64,000 nt of DNA from Cellulomonas sp. NS3 (GTDB lineage: Bacteria; Actinomycetota; Actinomycetes; Actinomycetales; Cellulomonadaceae). Within the stretch, counting starts at the first letter, position 1. Each line of letters starts with the position of its first letter. Where the stretch lies: contig NZ_CP103289.1 in the NCBI RefSeq assembly GCF_024757985.1, positions 372,001-436,000 of the forward strand. The letters are read 5' to 3'. The notes beneath the pieces are model-generated. The model did no database searches, was not told the DNA's origin, and worked only from the letters and a program-made list of their open reading frames with translations. The position numbers were made by a program, and so were the translations under genes. Below, piece by piece: positions 18,028 through 25,512 of the stretch.

Positions 18028-18084
18028 GTTGGTGAGGCTTGCCTAAGTAAGCGCCTAAACTAGCCCACGAACGGGTGACGTCAA
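18028..18084 (-). promoter_or_regulatory. desA promoter with DtxR/IdeR-type iron box
   Basis: On the minus strand TTGACG (18084-18079) and TAGTTT (18062-18057) are separated by 16 bases and make a plausible -35/-10 pair. Just downstream, TTAGGCAAGCCTCACCAAC (18046-18028) matches the actinobacterial iron-box consensus TTAGGTTAGGCTCACCTAA at 14 of 19 positions. Iron-loaded DtxR/IdeR/DmdR would sit over the transcription start and shut off the operon. The rest of the 18000-18296 gap shows no gene. Confidence 0.75.
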
Positions 18085-18296
18085 CCCGCCGCCCACCGCG
18101 TGGTCGGCCGTGACGTCGCTCCCTGCAGCGACCCCGTCGGACGCCGGCGAGAGAGGGGCGAGGGGCGCGTCTCGCGCTGCGCGTGCGGGTCGCTGCTGTG
18201 ATCCTGACGTGGCCCGGCCCACCCCGTGGAGTGCTCAGATCCGTCGGGCCGTGCCGATCAGTCGTGAGCAGGCACGTGCGGGTGGAGGGAGAGCAG

Positions 18297-19508
18297 GTGC
18301 GTCAGGTCGTCGCCGCGGTCAGGCGCGTCCTCGTCGTGCCCGAGCCCGACCTCGTGCGCCGCAGCCGCGCCTCCCTCGTCGTCGCCGTCGGCACCGGCCT
18401 CGGGATCCTCGCGCTGCTGCTCACGCCGGTCGTGACCGTGCTCCCGTACGCCGAGGCGACGGTCGTGACGCTGGTCGCGGCGTCGGCGCTGAGCTTCACG
18501 GCGGCCTTCGTCGCGCGGCGCGGCCACCTCGGCGTCGCCACCGCGATCCTCATCGTGCAGCTCCTCGCCGTGCTCGTCGTGCCGTCGGTGCACGGGCGCG
18601 ACGGCAGCTACTCGCCGCTGTTCATGGCTGTCTTCGTGACCATCGCCGGGGCGCTGGTGCGCGCGCGGTGGGTCCCGGTGGTGCTGCTGGCCGCGATCGC
18701 CGAGGGCGTGGTGCTCGCGCGCGCGTTCGACTGGCGGCTGACCGCCATCACACCCGACCAGCTCGCCGTCTACTGCGTCGCGATCGCGTGCGTGACCGCG
18801 CTCACGGCGGTCGTGCAGCGCGCGGCGATGGACTCGGCGCTCACGTCGGCCGTCGACCAGAAGGTCCGCGCCGAAGAGCTCGCGCGGCACCTCGCCGAGG
18901 TCAACAAGGACCTCGAGTCGCGGGTCTCCGCGCGCACCGAGGAGCTCGAGGAGGCGCTGAGCCGCTCGCACGAGCTCGCCGCGCAGCTGCGGGTGCTGTC
19001 CCGGCGCGACCCCCTGACCGGCCTGAACAACCGGCGCGCGCTCGACGAGGCGATGCTCCACCTCGCGGCGACGCCCGACGCGGCGGGCCTCGCGGTCGCG
19101 GTGCTCGACATCGACGACTTCAAGTGCGTCAACGACCGGTTCGGGCACCCCGCCGGCGACCTCGTGCTGCGCGAGGTCGCCCGGGCCCTGCAGACGCTCA
19201 GCCGGGCCGACGACGTCGTCGCGCGCGTCGGCGGCGAGGAGTTCGTCGTCGCGATGCCGTCGACCTCCGCCGAGGACGCGCTCGCGCTGTGCGAGCGGAT
19301 CCGCGCCGGTGCGGCCGCGCTCGACGTGGGCAGCCGCGCGCCCGGGCTCGCCGTCACGGTGAGCATCGGCGTGACGCACGTGGACCGGCCGACCGACCCC
19401 GAGGAGCTCGTGGGTGTCGCCGACCGGCTGCTGTACCTCGCGAAGGTGAGCGGCAAGAACCGCGTCGTGGCGGACGGCGAGCAGGTCCGGACAACCGCCC
19501 GCACCTGA
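18297..19508 (+). CDS. Membrane-anchored diguanylate cyclase (GGDEF)
   Basis: A 403-residue protein that should make cyclic di-GMP. Residues 20-190 contain about six hydrophobic segments, then a coiled-coil-like signalling helix (VRAEELARHLAEVNKDLESRV) and a C-terminal GGDEF domain. The active site reads GGEEF, and RADD sits five residues before it, a canonical inhibitory I-site. RRDPLTGLNNRRALDEAM opens the domain. GTG at 18297 is chosen because GGAGGGAGA lies just upstream; longer in-frame starts have no such site. It is divergent from the des operon and convergent with the exporter. Confidence 0.93.
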   Translation: MRQVVAAVRRVLVVPEPDLVRRSRASLVVAVGTGLGILALLLTPVVTVLPYAEATVVTLVAASALSFTAAFVARRGHLGVATAILIVQLLAVLVVPSVHGRDGSYSPLFMAVFVTIAGALVRARWVPVVLLAAIAEGVVLARAFDWRLTAITPDQLAVYCVAIACVTALTAVVQRAAMDSALTSAVDQKVRAEELARHLAEVNKDLESRVSARTEELEEALSRSHELAAQLRVLSRRDPLTGLNNRRALDEAMLHLAATPDAAGLAVAVLDIDDFKCVNDRFGHPAGDLVLREVARALQTLSRADDVVARVGGEEFVVAMPSTSAEDALALCERIRAGAAALDVGSRAPGLAVTVSIGVTHVDRPTDPEELVGVADRLLYLAKVSGKNRVVADGEQVRTTART

Positions 19509-19528
19509 CCGGTCGAGCGGGTGGGCGG

Positions 19529-21409
19529 CTAGCGCCTCCGGTCGTCCGCGGCGACGTCCGGCACGCCGCCGAGCGTCCGGGGCGTGGCGTCGCCCGCCGT
19601 CGGCCGGCCGTCCACCGCACCCCCCGCTCCGGCAGCGGTCGGCGCCGCGCCCGCGACCGCACCGGAACCCGAGACCGCCGCCGTCAGGTCGGACGCCTCC
19701 GCCTCCGCTGCGTCCGCCGCGGCCTCGTCCTCGAGCCGGCCCTGGATCCCCGAGACGTTCCGCAGCGGCAGCTCGGGGAGCAGCACCGTGAGGATCACGC
19801 CGAGCACCATGACGGCCGCAGCGATGAGCAGGACGGTGCTGATCGACTCGGCGAAGCCGTCGAGGAACGGCCGGGCCAGGCGCGGGTCCAGGGCGTTGAT
19901 GAACGACGAGTCGTCGAGCGAGGGCAGCGCGCCCCCGCCGCCCTGCGCCATGTCGAGCACCGGCGCGTTCGCCGGGTCCGCGACGACCTCCGGGTCGGTG
20001 AGCGCCGCCTGGAAGTCGGGCGTGCGCGCGAGGCGCGCGAACGCGTCGCGGATGTTCTCCCCGACGGTCGAGAACAGGATCGACAGGAAGACCGCCGTCC
20101 CGAGCGTCCCGCCGACCTGCCGGAAGAACAGCGACGACGACGTGGCGACGCCCATGTCCTGCACCGGGACGGCGTTCTGCACCGCGAGCACGAGCGGCTG
20201 CATCGTGAACCCGAGCCCGAGGCCGAACACGACCGAGTCGGCGAACACCTCGAGGAGCACGGTGTCGGGCGTGAGCCGCGAGAACATCAGCGCGCCGATG
20301 CCCATGAGGACCGTGCCGATGACGGGGAACCACTTGTAGCGCCCGGTCCGTGAGGTCAGCTGCCCGGTGACGATCGAGCCGGCCATGATGCCGAACGTGA
20401 ACGGGATGAGCGTGAGGCCGGCCTCCGTCGGGCTCAGGCCCTTGACGATCTGCAGGTAGAGCGGAAGCGTCGCGAGCCCGCCGAACATCCCGAGCCCGAT
20501 GACGACGTTCGCGCCGGCGCCGACCGAGAAGGTCCGGTTCCGGAACAGGTGCAGCGGCAGCAGCGCGTCCTTCTTGGCGACGACCTCCGCGACCACGAAC
20601 AGCCCGATCCCGACGACCCCGACGGTGTAGCAGAGCAGCGCGCGCGGCGACGTCCAGCCCCACTCGCGACCCTGCTCGGCGACGAGCAGCAGCGGCACGA
20701 GACCCACGACGAGCATGAGCGCGCCGGGCCAGTCGATGCGGTGCCGGGCGCGGCGCACCGGCGGCAGGTGCAGCACGCGGGCGACGACGACGATCGCCAG
20801 CGCACCGAGCGGCACGTTGACGAGGAAGATCCAGCGCCAGCCGTCGAGCCCGAGGATCGTGTCCGCGCCGGCGAAGAACCCGCCGATGACCGGCCCGATG
20901 ACCGACGACGTGCCCCACACGGCGAGGAAGTACGCCTGGTAGCGAGCGCGCTCCCGCGGCGGGACGAGGTCCCCGAGGATCGTGATCGCGAGCGCCATCA
21001 GACCGCCCGCGCCGAGGCCCTGGACCCCGCGGTAGATCGCGAGCTGGTACATCGAGTCGGCCGTGCCGCACAGCAGCGAGCCGACGACGAACAGGCTGAT
21101 CGCGAGCAGGTAGAACGGCTTGCGCCCGTAGATGTCCGAGAGCTTGCCGTACAGCGGCGTCGTGATGGTCGACGCCATGAGGTACGCCGTGGTGACCCAG
21201 GCCTGGAGCGACAGCCCGTTCAGGTCGTCCCCGATCGTGCGGATCGACGTGGCGACGATCGTCTGGTCGAGCGCGCCGAGGAACATGCCGAGCATGAGCC
21301 CCGCGAGGATGGTGACGATCTCGCGGTGCGTCGGGCCGGAGGTCGCGGCAGCGGCGCCGGTCGGCGCGTCGGCGGGCGGAGCGACGCGGGGGGCTGGGGT
21401 CGTGGACAA
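19529..21409 (-). CDS. MFS exporter, DHA2 / EmrB-QacA type (14 membrane segments)
   Basis: A 626-residue proton-driven efflux protein. The motif LDQTIVATSIRTIGDDL near the first membrane helix and GKLSDIYGRKPFYLL (motif A) are diagnostic; about 14 hydrophobic segments are spread to residue 520. The C-terminal 100 residues are an Ala/Gly/Asp-rich cytoplasmic tail. The start is a TTG with GAGAGG 6 bases upstream. Drugs are the usual cargo of this family; siderophore export is conceivable given the neighbouring des operon but no iron box precedes it. Confidence 0.9.
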   Translation of the reverse strand: MSTTPAPRVAPPADAPTGAAAATSGPTHREIVTILAGLMLGMFLGALDQTIVATSIRTIGDDLNGLSLQAWVTTAYLMASTITTPLYGKLSDIYGRKPFYLLAISLFVVGSLLCGTADSMYQLAIYRGVQGLGAGGLMALAITILGDLVPPRERARYQAYFLAVWGTSSVIGPVIGGFFAGADTILGLDGWRWIFLVNVPLGALAIVVVARVLHLPPVRRARHRIDWPGALMLVVGLVPLLLVAEQGREWGWTSPRALLCYTVGVVGIGLFVVAEVVAKKDALLPLHLFRNRTFSVGAGANVVIGLGMFGGLATLPLYLQIVKGLSPTEAGLTLIPFTFGIMAGSIVTGQLTSRTGRYKWFPVIGTVLMGIGALMFSRLTPDTVLLEVFADSVVFGLGLGFTMQPLVLAVQNAVPVQDMGVATSSSLFFRQVGGTLGTAVFLSILFSTVGENIRDAFARLARTPDFQAALTDPEVVADPANAPVLDMAQGGGGALPSLDDSSFINALDPRLARPFLDGFAESISTVLLIAAAVMVLGVILTVLLPELPLRNVSGIQGRLEDEAAADAAEAEASDLTAAVSGSGAVAGAAPTAAGAGGAVDGRPTAGDATPRTLGGVPDVAADDRRR

Positions 21410-21497
21410 CGCGGGCCTCTCGGAGGGGCGGAGGTGCTGGGGTCCCGGGCGGTCGGTCCGGGAGGGGTGCGGGCGTCGGCCAGGTCCAGCCGTCGAC

Positions 21498-21509
21498 GCA
21501 ACTAGTTGC
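21498..21509. promoter_or_regulatory. 12-bp palindrome upstream of the MFS exporter
   Basis: GCAACTAGTTGC is a perfect palindrome about 90 bases upstream of the exporter start, in a locally AT-richer patch (ACTAGTTGCTTCACGACACTA). MarR- and TetR-type repressors of efflux genes bind sites of this kind. No such regulator is encoded next to it, so a trans-acting repressor is inferred. Confidence 0.45.
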
Positions 21510-21653
21510 TTCACGACACTATTCCCGGAGCGGCCCCTCGGCCTCCGGGAGGTTCGGCGGCGGCCGCGGCCGCACTGCCCGACGCCCGCGGCACACCCTC
21601 GAGGTCGAGGGCCACGTGGCCGATCCCGCCGTGCTCGGCCCCGCCGTCGCCGC

Positions 21654-21681
21654 TGGCCGCACCGGCTGACCGGTGCGGCCA
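21654..21681 (-). terminator. Hairpin terminator downstream of the YciI-like gene
   Basis: TGGCCGCACCGG and CCGGTGCGGCCA form a perfect 12-bp stem with a 4-base CTGA loop. It begins 14 bases beyond the stop of the minus-strand YciI-like gene and would separate it from the exporter gene. Confidence 0.75.
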
Positions 21682-21695
21682 CGCGTCCCCGAGGC

Positions 21696-22037
21696 CTACC
21701 GGATGACCCGGACCTCCTGGGGCCAGCCGCACCCCTCGGCGACCCTGCCCGCCCACATCTTGGCCGTCTCCACGTCGGGCACGTCGATGATCGTGATGCC
21801 GCCCAGGTACTCGGCGGTCTCGGTGTAGGGGCCGTCCGTGATCGACAGGGTCCCGCTCGTCGCGTCGGCGCTGAAGGCGTCCGCCAGGTCCTCCTCGAGC
21901 CCGCCGGCGAAGAGGAGCACCCCGGCCGCCTCCATGTCACGGACGACCGCCGTGCTGGGCTCCACGCGGGTCTGGAACCACTCGGCCGGGTGGTCCCCGA
22001 CCCACTGCTGGTGGAAGTAGATGGCGTACTGGGTCAT
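21696..22037 (-). CDS. YciI family protein (YCII-related domain)
   Basis: A 113-residue ferredoxin-fold protein. YAIYFHQQWVGDHPAEWFQ at the N-terminus, LLFAGGLEE in the middle and the TDGPYTETAEYLGGITIIDVPDVETAKMWA segment are typical of the YCII/DGPF group, often encoded beside ECF sigma factors, though none is present here. The ATG has an excellent AGGAGGAG ribosome site. Its function is unknown; a small-molecule-binding or muconolactone-isomerase-like role is only a guess. Confidence 0.88.
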   Translation of the reverse strand: MTQYAIYFHQQWVGDHPAEWFQTRVEPSTAVVRDMEAAGVLLFAGGLEEDLADAFSADATSGTLSITDGPYTETAEYLGGITIIDVPDVETAKMWAGRVAEGCGWPQEVRVIR

Positions 22038-22248
22038 GTCGCTCCTCCTGCGGGGCCGCCCCGTGCGGCCGTCACCACACTGACGGACGAGCCTCGCCGG
22101 AATCGACAGGCGCGTCGGGAGAGGTTCGTCCGGCAGCCACCTGTGCCACGCGGTGGTCGTCGCCGGCGACCGGGCCCACGTCCTCGGAGCGGTGCACCTC
22201 ACGTCTCCCGGGGCTCGCGGGCGCGCCGGTGCGGGCGATGATGGTGGG

Positions 22249-24357
22249 GTGACCTCGACGCACACCCCCGCGGCCGTGCGCCCCGCCGCCGGCACCCCGG
22301 CGGCCGGGCGCGGAGCGGTCGTGCGGCTCGGCGCCCTCGCGCTCGCCGGCGCCGTGGCGGCGGTGCTCGGCGTGTGGTTCTCGCGCGCCGCGCTGCCGAC
22401 GGTCCTGGCCGACCCGGGTGCGCTCGTCCGGTGGGGGCTGCCGGTCACCACGACGCTCACCGAGCTCGCGGGGTCGCTGACGCTCGGCGCGCTCGTGCTC
22501 GCGGTCGGCATCCTCCCGCTCCGGACCCCCGCCACCGGTTCCACCCCCTCCGGCTCGGCTCCCACCGGTTCCGCCCCCACCGGCGCGCCCCGCACCGCGT
22601 ACGCACGCAGCCTCACGCTCGCCGCCGTCGCCGCCGGCACGTGGACGGTCCTGTCCGTCGCGGGTCTCGTGCTCCGGTACGCGAGCGTCTCGGGCCGCCC
22701 GCTCGGCTCCTCGACGTTCGGTGACGAGCTCGGCCTGTACGTCACGCAGGTCGACCTCGGCCGCAACCAGCTCGGCATCGTCGTCGTCGCCGCGGTCGTC
22801 ACCGCGCTCGCGCTCGTCGTGCAGACCCCGACCGGCGCCGCCTGGTGCGCCGGGCTCACCGTCGTCGCGCTGTGGCAGCAGGCCCAGGGCGGCCACGCGG
22901 CGGGCGCGACGAGCCACGAGCTCGCGACGAGCTCGATGTTCCTGCACCTCGTCGGCGCGGCCGTGTGGATCGGGGCGCTCGCCGCGCTCGCGGTGCTGGC
23001 CGGCCGGCTCGGGGACGACCTGCGCCCCAGCGTCGAGCGCTACTCCACGGTCGCCGGCTGGTGCTTCGTGCTCGTCGCCGTCTCCGGCCTGGTCAACGCC
23101 CTCATCCGGCTCGGTGGCGTCGACGGGCTCGGCACGCGCTACGGGGTCCTCGTGCTCGTCAAGGCCGCGCTGTTCGTCGTCCTCGGCCTGCTCGGCGCGG
23201 CGCACCGGCGTGCGGCGCTGCCCCGGCTCGCGGAGCCCGGCGCCTGGCCCGGTGCGGGGTGGCTGTTCTGGCGCGTCGTCGCCGTCGAGATCGCCGTCAT
23301 GGGCGCCGTCTCCGGCGTGGCCGTCGCGCTGTCGTCGACCGCGCCGCCCGTGCCGCAGGAGCCGCCGACGAGCCCGACGCCCGCTGAGATCGTCACGGGC
23401 CACGCCCTCCCGCCCGAGCCGACGCTGCTGCGCTGGTTCACCGAGTGGCGCTGGGACCTGCTGTTCGCGAGCGCCGCGGTCGCCGGGGTCGTCGTCTACG
23501 TGCGGTGGGTCCGGCGGCTGCGCCGGCGCGGCGACACGTGGCCGTGGCCGCGGACGGCGATGTGGGTCACGGGGCTCGCGATCTTCTTCTGGACGACGTC
23601 GGGCGGCCCGGCGATGTACGGGCACGTGCTGTTCAGCGCGCACATGGTCCAGCACATGGTGCTCGCCATGGTGGTCCCGCTGCTCCTGACGCTCGCCGCC
23701 CCGGTCACGCTCGCGCTGCGCGCGATCCCGGCCCGGCCGGCGACGCTGCGCGGTGACGCGTCCCGGGGCCCGCGCGAGTGGCTGCTCACGCTCGTGCACA
23801 GCCGGCTCGGCACGTTCTTCGCCCACCCGCTCGTCGCCGCGGCGAACTTCGCGGGGTCGATGGTGCTCTTCTACTACACGGGCGCGTTCGAGTGGGCGCT
23901 GCGCAACCCCGTCGGGCACGTCGCGATGGTCGTGCACTTCTCGCTCGCGGGGTACCTGTTCGCGAACGCGCTGGTCGGGGTCGACCCGGGCCCGAGCCGG
24001 CCCCCGTACACGCAGCGGATCCTGCTGCTGTTCGCGACGATGGCGTTCCACGCGTTCTTCGGCGTCGCGCTCATGAGCGGCGAGGCGCTGCTCGTCGCCG
24101 ACTGGTTCGGGCTGCTCGGGCGCGAGTGGGGCCCGCCCGCGCTCGCGGACCAGCAGCGCGGCGGCGGCGTCGCGTGGGGCATCGGGGAGCTGCCGACCCT
24201 GGTGCTGGCGATCGCGGTGATCGTCGCGTGGTCGCGCTCGGAGGAGCGGGTCGCGAAGCGCCGGGACCGCGCGGTCGACCGGGACGGCGACAGCGAGATG
24301 GACGAGTACAACGCGATGCTCACGCGCCTCGCCGACCAGGACTCCCGCGGTCGCTGA
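22249..24357 (+). CDS. CopD-CtaG fusion: copper resistance / cytochrome oxidase assembly membrane protein
   Basis: A 702-residue polytopic membrane protein. The N-terminal half (about 1-370) has the CopD copper-import fold, with GHAAGATSHELATSSMFLHLVGAAVWIGALA. A cytoplasmic Pro-rich connector follows, then a C-terminal CtaG/Caa3 domain (about 400-680) carrying HVLFSAHMVQHMVLAM and other His-rich helices. Such fusions are thought to deliver copper to the Cu(B) site of aa3/caa3 oxidase. GTG at 22249 is preferred; the 32 extra upstream codons do not resemble a membrane protein. The gene overlaps the convergent DUF4037 gene by 38 bases at the 3' end. Confidence 0.9.
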   Translation: MTSTHTPAAVRPAAGTPAAGRGAVVRLGALALAGAVAAVLGVWFSRAALPTVLADPGALVRWGLPVTTTLTELAGSLTLGALVLAVGILPLRTPATGSTPSGSAPTGSAPTGAPRTAYARSLTLAAVAAGTWTVLSVAGLVLRYASVSGRPLGSSTFGDELGLYVTQVDLGRNQLGIVVVAAVVTALALVVQTPTGAAWCAGLTVVALWQQAQGGHAAGATSHELATSSMFLHLVGAAVWIGALAALAVLAGRLGDDLRPSVERYSTVAGWCFVLVAVSGLVNALIRLGGVDGLGTRYGVLVLVKAALFVVLGLLGAAHRRAALPRLAEPGAWPGAGWLFWRVVAVEIAVMGAVSGVAVALSSTAPPVPQEPPTSPTPAEIVTGHALPPEPTLLRWFTEWRWDLLFASAAVAGVVVYVRWVRRLRRRGDTWPWPRTAMWVTGLAIFFWTTSGGPAMYGHVLFSAHMVQHMVLAMVVPLLLTLAAPVTLALRAIPARPATLRGDASRGPREWLLTLVHSRLGTFFAHPLVAAANFAGSMVLFYYTGAFEWALRNPVGHVAMVVHFSLAGYLFANALVGVDPGPSRPPYTQRILLLFATMAFHAFFGVALMSGEALLVADWFGLLGREWGPPALADQQRGGGVAWGIGELPTLVLAIAVIVAWSRSEERVAKRRDRAVDRDGDSEMDEYNAMLTRLADQDSRGR

Positions 24358-25411
24358 GGGCCGCCTCCAGGCCGGCGACGACCGCCGCGCGGCGCTCGCC
24401 GTGCGCGAGGACGTCGACGTCGTCGACCCACTGCTCGACCGAGCCGACCCCGCGGGCCAGGGCGCGGACGGCCGGGTCCTGGACCTGCGCGAGGAGGGCG
24501 TCCGGCACCGCGGGGTCGACGCACCGGTAGGGCCGGTCGTGGAACTCGCGCGTCGCCTGCTCGGGCGCGGGCAGCCCGGCCGCGCGCTGCACGTCGAGCA
24601 GGACGTCCAGGGCGTCGCACAGCGCCCGCTCCCGGGCCTGCCAGCCGTCCGCCCCGAGCGCGGCGCTCAGCGCGGGCCAGGCCGCCGACGCCCGGGGCAG
24701 GGTCCGGAACACCGTGCCGGTCCACTTGGGGTACGGGGCCCAGCGGCGGTCGAGCAGGAACCCCAGGTGCAGCGCGGACCGCACGAGGCGGCCGGCGACG
24801 ACGCGGGAGCCGAGGTCGTCGCCGCGCTGGGCGCACCGGCCGACGAACGGCAGCTCCTGGTCGATGCGCTGCCAGTCGCACGCGACGACGTGGAGCCACA
24901 CGTCGTCGGGGTACCAGGTGAGGCGCGTGCGCAGGGCGCCCAGGCGGCCCGCGGTGTCGACGAAGACCGGCCCGCCCGTGACCTCGAGCACCGACTGACC
25001 GGTGAGCGTGAGCCAGTCGGCGACGACCCAGGGTCGGGTCACGTCGACGCCGAGCCGTGCGGTGGCGAAGTCGTCCGGGTCGGCGACCTCGACCCGGTGC
25101 CGCACGCGGGCGTCCCACGTCGTCGCGAACCGTGTCGGCCGGCCCTGGAACGTGTCCGGCAGGTCGGACTCCAGACCGTCCCGGACCCCCGCCACGTGCT
25201 CGCGCGGGACGAGCAGGGTCAGGCGCAGGCCCCAGTCGTGGTCCTGGGACATCGCGTCGTCGAGCCCGAGCACGTCGGAGCCGCCGCCCAGCCGGCCCGC
25301 GGCGAGCGCCAGTCCCGGCCGGCGGCCCCGGACCAGCGGCTCCACCAGGGTGTCCCAGTACGACCGGGCCAGGTCGAGCGCGTCGGTGTGCACCGGCCCA
25401 TGCTGGCGCAT
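24320..25411 (-). CDS. DUF4037 domain protein (nucleotidyltransferase-like)
   Basis: A 363-residue protein. The segment GGGSDVLGLDDAMSQDHDWG near the N-terminus has the spaced acidic residues of an MNT-type nucleotidyltransferase fold. A conserved central block (DWLTLTGQSVLEVTGGPVF, RLTWYPDDVWLHVVACDW) and PYPKWTGTVF are typical of DUF4037. The target of transfer is unknown. Start is uncertain: the ATG at 25411 has only a GC-rich weak ribosome site and a GTG at 25393 is an alternative. Its 3' end overlaps the CopD-CtaG gene. Confidence 0.82.
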   Translation of the reverse strand: MRQHGPVHTDALDLARSYWDTLVEPLVRGRRPGLALAAGRLGGGSDVLGLDDAMSQDHDWGLRLTLLVPREHVAGVRDGLESDLPDTFQGRPTRFATTWDARVRHRVEVADPDDFATARLGVDVTRPWVVADWLTLTGQSVLEVTGGPVFVDTAGRLGALRTRLTWYPDDVWLHVVACDWQRIDQELPFVGRCAQRGDDLGSRVVAGRLVRSALHLGFLLDRRWAPYPKWTGTVFRTLPRASAAWPALSAALGADGWQARERALCDALDVLLDVQRAAGLPAPEQATREFHDRPYRCVDPAVPDALLAQVQDPAVRALARGVGSVEQWVDDVDVLAHGERRAAVVAGLEAALSDRGSPGRRGA

Positions 25412-25512
25412 CGCCGCCGCACGGGCGCCGTGACGGAGCGGGCGGGCGGACGCGAGGGCGCGCCGCCCCGGTTGCCGGCACCGACCGGCGCCCGGGTGAT
25501 AGACCACTGAGG

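Noticed and set aside
18183-18296. Longer start for the membrane diguanylate cyclase at GTG 18183
   Set aside because: The extra 38 residues look noncoding and GGAGGGAGA lies directly before GTG 18297.
21506-21756. Short frames between the MFS exporter and YciI-like genes, possibly a remnant enzyme (GHVALDLEGV)
   Set aside because: The similarity is too short and the region contains the YciI terminator; no ribosome site or conserved domain.
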